A stretch of 20,810 bases of DNA from Elysia marginata (GCA_019649035.1 BMAT01005465.1:29434-50243); one strand, 5' to 3'; positions 1-9,725 are shown, numbered from the stretch's first letter. Program-made: numbers and translations. The notes: generated by a model from the letters alone, not told the origin.

Positions 1-530
1 TTATATACTGGTAGCCTGTTTTCATGAAGGAAGTCAATCTACTGTAATTTTTAAAGCCTACGTTAATTTTCAAAGCACGGATCATAGAAACCACATTAGC
101 CTACCAAACAATTGAACAAGACGTTTTTTTTTCCTTTACTTCCTTCTGAATATTAAGAGATGTAAACCTTTCACATTAAATCTGTTGAAAGATTTTCATT
201 TATATTTTCTTCTTGCTGTGTACAAACTTGACTAAGTTCTACTTGTTTGCTATAATCATGGAAAATGTATGGTTCAAGCTCTAGATCATGATGCAGTGTA
301 TGCTATTTCCAACCATTCCGATATTCCTCTGATTGCCAGCAGTCACCACTCTGGGAAACCTGTAACTATTTTTAGAACAGGACGGACTTTCCCCCCTCGT
401 ATATCGTGATGTAAAGTAAAAGCGGCAAGGCCTAGGCCTAACGCAAAGAGATTCACCTTTAAAAATCCTAACGTTACATTTAGAAGTTTCCGGTTTAAAC
501 CTAATGAGATTAGTCGGGGTATGCCCTGGC

Positions 531-690
531 TGTACGACTTTCGATTGGCTGATAATTTTAGCCATTTTGATTGGCTATGTTGAGAAACCTTACATATTCG
601 ACATCTTTTGATTGGTTGATAATGTTTAGTGCAATCGAGAATCACAACATAATTATATGACGTCTTTCGGTGGGTTGATAATTTATCCCA
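531..690. repeat. Diverged direct repeats with inverted CCAAT boxes
   Basis: Three related blocks contain GATTGGCTGATAA (543), GATTGGTTGATAA (610) and GGTGGGTTGATAA (669), spaced about 67 and 60 bp. A further TGATTGGCT is at 568. Three of the four motifs match the reverse of the NF-Y CCAAT consensus (TGATTGGYY). They may be promoter elements or just an old repeat; no start site is visible nearby. Confidence 0.35.
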
Positions 691-957
691 TCTACATGGT
701 GCATTCGGTTCTGTGAAGTATAGAAATTTGTAGTCATGATAGTATTGGTAAGGCTTCTGGCTTTATCGCAGTTGATCCAGTTATTTGTGGCATTTTCATT
801 TTCAACATTCATGCACCAACGTGTATTTTGAGGACAGGTTTTGCAGTGTAGATTTCTTACAATCTTATCGGATTACTATTGAAGTGCTCATTGGTAAGAT
901 GTAGAAAAACGTTTCTTTTTTTTTCTTTTTTCTTTTTTGTATTTCCCACTAGCCTCT

Positions 958-1165
958 ACCCCGTCTCTCGGTCTCGGTCTCTGTCTCTGTTAATTTGATC
1001 TTTCCATGTCTTACATATCATGTCTTACACTCATTAATATTAATAGCTCTGTCGGCAAGCCTGCCTGCATGGTTCTGTCTATTTCTGTCTGTCGCTCATT
1101 ATCTGTTTCTCTTTCTGTTATTTTTTCCCTCTGTCTCTTTCTTTCTGTCAGCCTCTCTGTAACTT
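958..1165. repeat. TCTG/TCTC low-complexity tract
   Basis: The tract is made of interrupted GTCTC, GGTCTC and TCTGTCT runs, best seen at 962..990 and 1072..1165. It reads open in one frame only because it lacks stop-like triplets; the product would be Ser/Leu/Cys repeats. Confidence 0.7.
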
Positions 1166-1780
1166 GTATGCGCAAGGCAAGATGCTTCTTATGTTCCGTA
1201 TCTCGAATCTAAGGGAAGCCTAGAGAACTTACGTTTAAACAAAAGAAACATTCAAAGAGTATCTATACATAATCTCAAGTATTTGCGAACACGCGTGTCT
1301 ATTGTGAGATTTGCTGATCAAACTAACCATCTGGTCGCTTCTGTGTTGGACACGACACTGTGATCTGGTGCTGCAACTTAACGTAAGATTATTGAACTAA
1401 TTTATGTGCTTTGGTCACCATGAGCTCTATTGTTTCAGTTACATCTTGTATTTACTAAGTGTGCATGTCATGTTGCATTGCTTTATTCAGCGGACGTTTT
1501 CTTTCCTAATAAGTAATAGGAGGCTTAATGGTGAGCCTCGCGTTAAATCAATATAATAATTATAGTTAGGCCCTATGTGCAGCCGTGTATAACCTTCTTG
1601 TAACGGGAGGCTAATTTTTTGCATTTAGAAAATCGTGGGTTGAATTAGATGAAAAGCGATTAAACTGTTGTTATGACTTCCTTTTGAGCCATAAAGTTAA
1701 TTATGGCTAACTTTTGGCTTTTACTTGAAAATACCATTTCATCATCACCACCAGTAGCAGCAGTGGCCTATTGTTGTCGT

Positions 1781-1782
1781 CG

Positions 1783-1818
<36 letters not shown>
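1781..1818. repeat. (ATC)n microsatellite
   Basis: About 12 uninterrupted ATC/TCA triplets, preceded by a looser CAG/TTG/TCG triplet-rich stretch from 1741. Confidence 0.95.
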
Positions 1819-2869
1819 ACATTAAACCACTATTATATTATTATCACTATTTTATTGTTATCGTCATCATTATTGTTAGTTTAGTAGTTTAGTTAAATCT
1901 GTTTCTATTTATGGAGCGCCTTAGAAGTTGACGCTGTAGTTTAGTTTAATTTGTTTTGTTTCCTTCAATGAAGCGTCTAGGATCTCAGGGTCAAATCCCA
2001 TTTTTGACGATGTGACTGCCGCTAGTACTCCAATGGTTGAACATCTTTAAAGATATGAAAACATCTGTGGAGAAAAGCAGGTTTGAAGTTGTCTGAAATG
2101 TCTGCTTTTAGTTTGATTGGAACATGCGACTTAAGTAGCGTCGGCACCTACCACCTTGCCACTGTGAGAAACGTAGCTTTTACCATGTAGCGATGACGCT
2201 CCGTAAAAAAGGAGTCTCATAGCAAAGGTCCTTGCTTAGCCTCTCTAAGCGTCTCGCTTACTTGAACGGGAAGATCCAAATCGCACCAAAGGCAACCATT
2301 GAACTCGGAACCGCCCCAACACTTAGACATAAATAACAAACAGGGCGAACAATCGATAACATTTAAAGTATGCCTCATATAAATTATAGATCTAGAGATC
2401 AGAATAAACAGTGTAGGCAGCCGTTGCGCAATCGAATGAATGAAAGATTTTACAGGTAGTACCGTACTTTAGTTTAGCAGCAGTTGCAATGGCAGTGAAG
2501 AAAAAAAAGCATTCTGCACGATAGCACCTCAGAAGCTATTATTATTATTTGAACGTTGTAAACAAAATACTTTGCTTTGGTGTTGTTGTGGTGTAAACAG
2601 GGCAATTGAAGGAAATGTGTCTATTATGCATTTTAAACGGTTTCAAAAAGTTTATGAAGTCCGTTTTCTCCGAAGATCGTGTTTTGTTTGTTAAGCGATA
2701 AGCCTTCGAACCACTAATGTTTGCAAACACCAGACAGAGAGATAGAAAGGCAGATTGAGGCGATAATAAATAATACTACATGTTATAATAACTGGTGTAA
2801 CATTTCTAGCGCATACCGACATTTTAGGGCCAGAAGAAATGTTAGAGATATTTATAAGATAGAATTGTG

Positions 2870-2880
2870 TATATAAAAAG
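2870..2880 (+). promoter_or_regulatory. TATA box candidate for an internal first exon
   Basis: TATATAAAAAG is a full TATA match. A start about 30 bp downstream (near 2900) would be followed by a donor-like CTG-GTAAGTG (GT at 2924..2925). The next acceptor at 3055 would leave a 132-bp intron, and the next ATG is at 3115. The layout fits a short leader exon for a BAHD1 isoform starting at residue 20. It could be chance in AT-rich DNA. Confidence 0.3.
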
Positions 2881-3055
2881 TAAATTTAAGATTGTTATAG
2901 GACCCACAGGGGTTCTCGATCTGGTAAGTGTTCTCTGTAGCGTCAGACAAGCTAGGTCTGGCGTTCATATTCGGGCGAAACACTTGCATTATAAACGTAG
3001 CCCTTTCTTAATGCCTATAGATGTGCTTTGTTTCATATTTTCTTTCTTTTTTCAG

Positions 3056-4992
3056 GTTTTGGATTCCCTCCCTACTATCCAGCTTCCCTCCAAGCCCTGC
3101 ATCAGCCACAGAATATGCAGTCTCTATCGAACCTGCCGGGCCTACAGAGTCTGCCGAATCTCTCGGCCGTGCCTGGTCTTCAGAACCTAGGCAATCTGCA
3201 GCCAATGGGCGTGCAGCAGTTCCCCCTGGTGCAGCCCGCCCCTGTGGTCGCGCACCAACAGCTGCCGCACGACATGACGCAGTTCAGCCCCCTCCGCACA
3301 AACTTTCCCTCCTACTCTCACCTCTCGCCCTCAAGGGACGGGGCGGGCTTTGTTCGGCCTCAGCCTATGATGCCCCCACCTGCGCACTCCCACAAGCCCA
3401 CCCACACACCAATGGGCCCGCCTCCAGCTCCGCCCATCACCCCGTCAGCTCGGCCAGGATCCTCGCCTCATCGCCAGCAACATCAACACCAACAGTTACA
3501 CCACCACCATCTACAGCAACAACTTCAGCAGACTTCGCCAATAGAATCTCTCAGAACTATGAATCCTCAAGGTGTTCAACCTATCCTGCAATCTAGAATC
3601 CTCCAGTTTCCAAACAGCACTGCACCGTACTCACAGCCTCAAGCTTACCACACCCTCGCTCAGCCTGTCCGGCACCAGCATGTCAACTTGCTCCCGAAGC
3701 CGCTAACCCCCGTAAAACCAGCTGGGGGCACGCCGCAAACACAACATCACAACGCTGGCGGTGGCAACACTTCTCATTTTCTACAGACTCACTCTGCGGT
3801 GTGTAAGAAAGAAATCTCGACTGACAGCCGCACCCCTAACTGTGATAATAATATGATCCACAAACCTCCTAGTACATGCAATGCGGAGGTCCAAACCAAG
3901 CCGGCCGTGAACCGACGGACTTCCACGGAGGCGGCAGATATCTCTGACCTACTCCACAGCGCTCACAGCGCCATGTTTGCCACTGAGAGCGGCACTCCGC
4001 CAGCCCCAGGTCGGGACACTCTCCCCCCACCCCAGCCCGCCTCCTTCAGCTCTGACCCGCCCTGTAACAGCAGCAGCTACGGCAGCGGTCCGAGCCAGGT
4101 GAGGAGCGGCGCAGGCCCAGCAGTGACCCCGTCCTTCAGCGCTGCCTACTCAGTGTCTACCATCCTGGACCTGCCCAGCCAGAAGCTCAAGAGCGAGCCC
4201 CAGGCGACAGTGGCGAGCTGCGAGTTTGGTCCTCAGGTTGTGCAGAACAGTTTTAGCCTGGTGGCCAACTCACCGTCAAATCTCGACAACATAGCGTTTC
4301 CGTCTAATGTCAGCCATATAACTGGGACCGAGTCTACAGGCACAGGGCCGTACAGCGTCCTGGCGGTTGTGAAGAAAGAGCCAGAAGACAAACCCCAAGC
4401 TAAGGAGATAGAAGAGAGCTGCAAGCAAGAAAATGCTCCCAAAAAGAGGAAAGCTGGCCCCATCATTATCGAGGACTCTGAAGAAGAATCCTCCGAAGAC
4501 GAGCCTCTTGCCAAGCTTATAAAGAAAAACCCTGCACCAAAAGTCCTAACCAAACCTACGGCACAAGTATCAGGGAAACCACAATTGGTCCAATCACCTT
4601 CCAAAATTAACTCTGTGAAGCCCATCTCTTTGAACGGCACGAAACAAAAGAGAACTAGCATAAAGCAAAAAATGGTTCCAATCTCTCCGATCAAGTCCAA
4701 ACAGAAACCTAAAGTTTCACCCGTGAAGCTTAAAAGTGTTAGGAAACCAAAGAAAGCTGCAAAAGTTGCTGTTGCAGTCTCACCTCTCAAGAAAGGAGCA
4801 GCGAGGAAGCCAAAAGTCAAGCGCGCTGGGAAGACCACCGGGAAAAGCGCTTCTTCCAAACCAAAGAAGCCGACGGCCAAGAAGGCGAGATTAGATTTCC
4901 TGAACGCGCAGTCTCTCGCCCGGCCCATCAACAATCACGGCTGGTCTTGGATTGGAGAAGGTTCGGTGGAACCAGTACCCAAACTCACTATC
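3056..4992 (+). CDS. BAHD1: BAHD1-like exon encoding the long disordered N-terminal region
   Basis: The exon opens after a pyrimidine-rich acceptor (ttttttcag, ending 3055) with two bases of a split Gly codon and ends before GTAAGT at 4993, in phase 0. It encodes 645 full codons. Counting from the codon at 3058: a Pro/Leu/Gln-rich start; a Gln/His-rich tract at about 138-158; SUMO-type sites LKSE (377) and VKKE (438); a PKKRK nuclear localisation signal (461); a PIIIEDSEEE SUMO-interacting-type motif followed by an acidic Ser stretch (468-482); a Lys/Pro/Ala-rich tail like histone H1 with SPSK, SPIK, SPVK and SPLKK (513-578); RLDFLNAQSLA at 611; and HGWSWIGE at 627. No membrane segment or signal peptide is visible. 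It is GC-richer than its flanks. The first in-frame ATG is at 3115 (residue 20); whether it is the true start or an upstream exon supplies one is open. Confidence 0.87.
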
Positions 4993-5995
4993 GTAAGTTT
5001 ACTTTTCTTTTTTGTTTTGTTTTTTAATATTGATAATGAGAGTTTTCTTTTCTTTTTGTTAATTTTAGTTTTCACCATTATCACTGCCTGTTCTCTTTTC
5101 CTGCTTCTCTCTTCTTTTTCTCCTCATTCTTTTTTTTTTTTTTTTTTGTAGTCTCCTGCTTCTTCATTATCTTTTCTTCACCTTTACTATTTCTGCCTGC
5201 TCCTTTTTCTTCTTGTTCATTATAAAACAATATTTGTATTTTTTAATTTTTAAAAGTTTAATTACCCTCTCTAAGCTCAGAGACCACATAATTTAAGCAA
5301 TGCTTCATTTCTCGATTGGCTGCCAGGAAAAGAAGGAGTAAATGTTAAAATTTCTACCTTAACTTTAAAATGTCTAATTGGCTAGGCACAACCTTACCGT
5401 CAGAACTGCTACAAATATACACTCGTTGTCATTCACTTCGGTCTCAAGATAAAGTTTTTACTTCATGTTTCAAAATTTATAAACTTTCTCTAACACTAAC
5501 ATTATTCTTTTATATTTGTAGGTCCCCTAAAATCTTGACCGGTTCTGATTAAAATGTGAAGCTGAAAGAGAAAATGGAGGACTTTTAAATTACTTTAAGA
5601 CAATGCTTTTAAGGGCAGCTCACTCGACAGCATTAGTCTGCGTCTGACTTTTTCAGTTTAATGACTTGGAATACAGTATTAGTAGGAATGCTATGGGTTT
5701 ACCATGCTCATGAGTTTTATTAAAGTTCGTAGGACAGTCTAAGCTTGTTTTGAAGTGTTCAAGACCGTACAATTATTTTTCAGCGCTTAAGAGCCTTTTA
5801 TTGTGGATTTTGTTTGTTGTGTGTCTCTGTTTTTCTTCTTCTTCTTCTTCTTCTTCTTATTATTATTATTGTTATTAATGTTATTATTATTCACTTAGTA
5901 AGAAACTAATTGAAGGATTTCATACACTTGGCGTCAAAAACGTTAACGCACTTAACACATTAGCGATTATTTCCTGTCGGTTCTATCTTTCTCAG
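4993..5995 (+). other. BAHD1: Intron 1 of the BAHD1-like gene (phase 0)
   Basis: Donor GTAAGT and acceptor ttctcag bound a T-rich intron of 1003 bp. The upstream frame stays open to 5151 only because of T-rich codons. ATTGG motifs at 5314 and 5378 echo those near 543. No other gene is seen. Confidence 0.85.
5834..5893. repeat. (CTT)n followed by (ATT)n microsatellite
   Basis: About eight CTT triplets run directly into ATT triplets with a few interruptions. It lies about 100 bp before the acceptor of the first BAH exon. Confidence 0.95.
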
Positions 5996-6158
5996 TCCCG
6001 TGAGGAGCAAGTGCGCATGCGCCGGTGTTTCAAGTCTATGCGCCACGAGTCTGGCGAGCAAGTGGCTGTGGGAGATTGTGTGTTGCTTCAGTCTGACGGT
6101 ACAGACGGCAACGTCCCCTACGTAGCTCGAGTAACTCGCCTCTGGGAGGCTTTGAATG
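5996..6158 (+). CDS. BAHD1: BAHD1-like exon: first part of BAH domain
   Basis: The acceptor tctttctcag ends at 5995 and the donor GTAAGC begins at 6159. The exon holds 54 codons plus one base, residues 646-699. It encodes the first strands of the BAH fold: GEQVAVGDCVLLQSDG, then VPYVARVTRLWE. The Tyr of VPY (codon 6119..6121, residue 687) aligns with a Tyr that I recall as part of the H3K27me3 aromatic cage in human BAHD1. Joining to the previous exon gives KLTI-SREEQ with no gap against the vertebrate spacing between the NGW block and the BAH domain, which supports the phase 0 junction. Reading past the donor gives a stop at 6227..6229. Confidence 0.9.
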
Positions 6159-8096
6159 GTAAGCTTCAGGGAGGAAGGGTTACATATAGACCTGCCATTC
6201 ATACTGATTTTTTTTTTCCAAAATATTAGATAATCATTATTTTATAATTTTTGTCACAAAATACTGATTTTTACTACTTGGCAACTGCCGCCCATGGAGT
6301 CAAATTTTAAAGCGTTAATTCCCGGTTTTAGTCATTTTTTAACATCTTAAAGTTGCGTTATTAGTACATGTACAAAAATGCTTTACTGTAGGCCTACTGT
6401 ATTATAACACGGAGAATGATAGTTTTTTAACTTTTATTTTTTTTTCTCTTTAAAAACAATTTAAATTGCGATGGCCACAATTAAGTTGAAGTGCTATTGC
6501 TTTTACTTAGAAAATGTGCTAGAGTGAGTATTGTTTCATTTTCATACAGATTTCTTAACACTCAATACTGATTTTTTAGCTCAATCATTATACTGAACTT
6601 TCATTCTGACGAGTGGCGGGTCTGTAGATACCATGTTTAAATGTTTGAAGATTTTAGATACGAAATGCCAGAGGTGCCATTCTTTCCGTATTCTCTGTCA
6701 TTTCGGTCCTGTGTGTGGCAATGTAAAGCATGGATTTTCATTTATTAAGAAAGCAACTATAGTGGCATCCCACTTAATTAATGTATATGTGTTTGCTTTG
6801 TTGTCTGAGGGGTTGTGGGAAAGATGTGAACCCAGAAATTTGTTATGAAACGACTGGTGTATAATAAAAACTTGCTGTGAATAGATAACACTGTTGGTCC
6901 AGTCATGTTGAAGAAGAAGACTGTTCTGTTTCTTCTTTGTTTTACCATTTCAAGGCTCTTTTAAGGTAAAAAAAAAAAAAAGCAAAAGAAAAAAAAACAA
7001 CCAAACCAGAAAAAAGCAGTAAATAAAGTTTGTATTAACTACATGTTATTGTATTAAACAAAGATACCATATTTTAGTTACCTTCCATTTTTAGCCTGAG
7101 AAACTAAATAAGCACACAAAATTGATCAAGATTGATTCCATGAACAATGACAATTCATTGCCCATCCCCCCCCGCCCCTCCGTATGAACCTTTTGTATAT
7201 AGACCGGAATGTGGCGCCGAGATTTCCAGTGATTTTCAGAAACTTTGAGTGGCATCCCTGTACTAAATAAATGCTGAGAAAGCTGTAGATGTGTATAGCT
7301 GTGATAATACAAGTACTAGACAAAGAAAAAGACAGAGTGTGGCAGAAAAAGATGGGTTTTTTTTCTGAATACTCATCCCGCGTCTCACTTCCATGATCCG
7401 ATAAAAACAAGTTGCTCGTCGGAAACTTGAATTTGAGAAATTATCTTTTAAGAATAAATTTTAGATCGAAAAAAAGTTTTAAATCGAAAATTTGGATTAT
7501 AATTTGACACTTTTTATAACTTTTAGAACTCAGAACAAACTAAATAGCATTTATAGAAAGCTCTTAAATTCATTAAAAATCTCAAAGCACTTAACATTGA
7601 GTAGGAAATAAAAACCACACAAATATATATGATTATAATTCTAAATTAGAACTAAACAGTATAAGAAACTAGGGGGGGAGGGAATGTTGTTAAAACTATC
7701 ATTAAACATCTTGTCATGTAAAAACTGCTCCGACTTGCAAGTCAGTTTTACTGGTTGCGAGCATTTACTCTGTAGGAACTTGTACGTCCAGTGAGTAACG
7801 TGACGTTTTTTATTTAATGTTTGCCTGGTCCAGGAGAGAAAATGTTCTACATTTATTATGGGGGGACTTATTCGTTCAGTGAGTAACGTGACGTTTTTTA
7901 TTCAATGTTTGCCTGGTCCAGGAGAGAAAATGTTTTACTTTTATTCTTGGGGGAACTTGTACGTCCAGTGAGTAACGTGACGTTTATATTTGATGTTTGC
8001 CTGGTCCAGGAGAGAAGATGTTCTACATTTATTCTGGGGGAACTTGTACGTCCAGTTAGTAACATGACGCTTTTATTGAATGTTTGCCTGGTCCAG
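6159..8096 (+). other. BAHD1: Intron 2 of the BAHD1-like gene (phase 1)
   Basis: The donor GTAAGC and acceptor gtccag bound 1938 bp. The intron holds an AATAAA at 6863..6868 with an A-rich run at 6967..6999, a G run near 7672, and the exon-edge tandem repeat in its last 320 bp. No other coding sequence is supported. Confidence 0.85.
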
Positions 8097-8114
8097 GAGA
8101 GAAGATGTTCTCCA
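7775..8114 (+). repeat. Tandem repeat of the exon 3 splice acceptor, four copies
   Basis: Four copies of an 87-89-bp unit begin near 7775, 7864, 7952 and 8040. Each carries ACTTGTACGTCCAGTGAGT or a variant, GTAACGTGACGTTTT, then TGTTTGCCTGGTCCAG-GAGAGAARATGTTYT. The AG ends at 7833, 7921, 8009 and 8096. Only the last leads into the conserved BAH exon; the first three diverge after about 18 exon-like bases and run into TTTATT-TGGGGG. The array therefore arose by duplication across the intron-exon border. Confidence 0.93.
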
Positions 8115-8265
8115 TGTTGTGGTACTACCAGCCTGAGCACACTGCCACAGGAAGAGAGGCCGAGGACGGGGAGCAGGAACTCTTTGCCTCCAAACACCGC
8201 GAGGAGAACAGCGTGGCTTGCATCGANGACAAGTGCTACGTTCTCATTTACAACGAGTACTGCCG
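8097..8265 (+). CDS. BAHD1: BAHD1-like exon: core of BAH domain
   Basis: The acceptor cctggtccag ends at 8096 and the donor GTGAGT begins at 8266. The first two bases complete a Gly codon with the previous exon, giving the junction WEALN-G-EKMFSMLWYY, which matches the spacing of vertebrate BAHD1. It covers residues 701-755 and contains LWYYQPEH, ELFASKH, ENSVACI and DKCYVL. Trp708 (8120..8122) and Tyr710 (8126..8128) fit the two other cage residues I recall for human BAHD1 (W-x-Y), so methyl-lysine reading is probably retained. Codon 8225..8227 is GAN, so residue 743 is Asp or Glu. The 5' edge of this exon is also the last copy of an 88-bp tandem repeat that starts upstream in the intron. 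Confidence 0.92.
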
Positions 8266-9074
8266 GTGAGTGGAACAAATATAGGAAACTTTGAATGAGG
8301 CCTGGTAAAATACGTACTTGAATGATGTCTGAAAATGAAAAACATTGTCCCTAATAGTTAAGAATTTTAACAAATTCCTACAGTGAATCTTTAATCTTTC
8401 GGTCATTAATGGTTATGCAGTGGCTGCCTCCACTTTTTATTTTGAATTAAGGTAATTATTTTACCACGACTTTAAACCCTGGGATAAATGCCCCAGATTT
8501 GACAAGCTAAGAAAATAAATTCTGTCCATCGTGCTTTCTTATTGGAGGCAAGGGGTAGTGTTGCCTGCCTTAAATAATTGTATAATTAAGCATATTCAAA
8601 GTAATACAACCATGATTGCTTCCACTTTGTAAAGACCATCTGTAATGCTCAAGAAATGACTCACATAAATCACTGGAGGTGATCTAACTCTTGTTATCTT
8701 ACAGTCTGAATTCATGAAAACCAGGTGTGTCTTCTATTTAGTCTGAAACAACAGCTTTGGTTTTTTTTAAATAAACAGTTTCTTTTATCTTTTCTTCCAG
8801 TAAGAATTGGCCACTATTCTGTCCCATATCTTTAGAGAGATCTACCAGCATGCACTGATTTAAGTGCAGCACTTTAAATGACCTATCCCTATTAACGTAA
8901 CATGTTTTGACATTTTTTGTGTATTTTGGAAAAGACACTCTGCTTTTCATTTCATGAAACCAATAGCATAGCTATCTCCTTACAGCGCCGTCTTGTGTTA
9001 AGCGCGCTCAGTGATAGAGAACTGTGAGCCATATAAGTTAAAAAGCCCACACATTTCATAACACCCTGGTCCCA

Positions 9075-9098
9075 TAAAGATTTCTTAAGAAATCTTTA
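9075..9098. repeat. Perfect 24-bp palindrome
   Basis: TAAAGATTTCTT (9075..9086) is followed directly by its exact reverse complement (9087..9098), with no spacer. It is self-complementary in either strand. Confidence 0.9.
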
Positions 9099-9410
9099 AA
9101 AAGAGTTATTCTAAAACGCACAAAAAACCTATCCAAAATATTCATATTTAATATTAAAACAACTGCTGCCATCAGCGTGTGAAACGTTTGCTTCGATTTT
9201 ATTCAAATTTATCCCTTTTTCCTTTCCATGTTTATTATAACAGAATGCACATGTACTAGAAGAATGTAATTGAGATTTACAGCCCAGTGTTTTTCAAGAC
9301 TTCTAAAGTTTCTCCTTAACTTCTTGCTTGTGACATGCATCTTTGTTCTTTCTATAATTTAAACATTTGTTTCTCCTGTGTCATCTTTTAAAGAACTTCA
9401 GCTTGGCGAA

Positions 9411-9725
9411 AACAACTGCTGTAGATGCAGTGAATATGAGGCGTGTATTATTAACAACTGTTGTAGATGCAGTGAACAGAAGGCGTGTAATTATTAACAA
9501 TTGTTGTAGATGTAGTGAACATGAGGCGTGTAATTATTAACAACTACTGTAGATGCAGTGAACACAAGGCGTGTATTATTAAAAACTGCTGTAGATGTAG
9601 TGAACATGAGGCTTGTATTATTAACAACTGTTGAAGATGCAGTGAACATGAGGCGTGTATTATTAACAACTGCTGTAGATGCAGTGAACATGAGGCATGT
9701 ATTATTAACAACTGATGTAGATGCA
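9411..9725. repeat. 42-bp minisatellite, seven copies and a partial
   Basis: Units start at 9411, 9453, 9496, 9539, 9581, 9623, 9665 and a partial at 9707, with periods of 42 or 43 bp. The core is AACAACTGYTGTAGATGCAG followed by TGAACATGAGGCGTGTATTATT. It ends about 160 bp before the terminal coding exon. Open frames across it on the - strand are repeat artefacts of 14-residue units. Confidence 0.96.

Larger units (their letters stand above)
1..2869. other. Upstream or intronic DNA, no coding exon recognised
   Basis: No open frame here looks like protein. The short frames are broken by low-complexity DNA. Donor-like sites near 747, 894 and 1530 do not give an ATG-initiated phase 1 exon that could join the acceptor at 3055. 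The stretch probably belongs to the first intron or promoter region of the BAHD1-like gene. A non-coding first exon could be hidden here. Confidence 0.5.

Noticed and set aside
1971-2010. Possible Pol III B box (GGGTCAAATCCC)
   Set aside because: The match is imperfect and there is no convincing A box at the right distance upstream.
4233-4934. 233-residue open frame on the - strand
   Set aside because: It lies wholly opposite the BAHD1-like coding exon, whose frame has clear domain motifs. The antisense frame is a codon-composition shadow with no recognisable domain.
4993-5151. Continuation of the first exon's frame past 4992
   Set aside because: It reads Phe/Leu-rich residues from a T-rich intron start, right after a strong GTAAGT donor, and splicing to 5996 restores the BAH domain.
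6633-6848. 71-residue frame with several Cys, followed by AATAAA
   Set aside because: Cys spacing matches no zinc-binding motif I know and the frame sits inside an intron; chance is the simpler reading.
7898-8294. Repetitive open frames on both strands over the acceptor repeat
   Set aside because: They come from an 87-89-bp tandem repeat and overlap the real BAH exon in the wrong frames.
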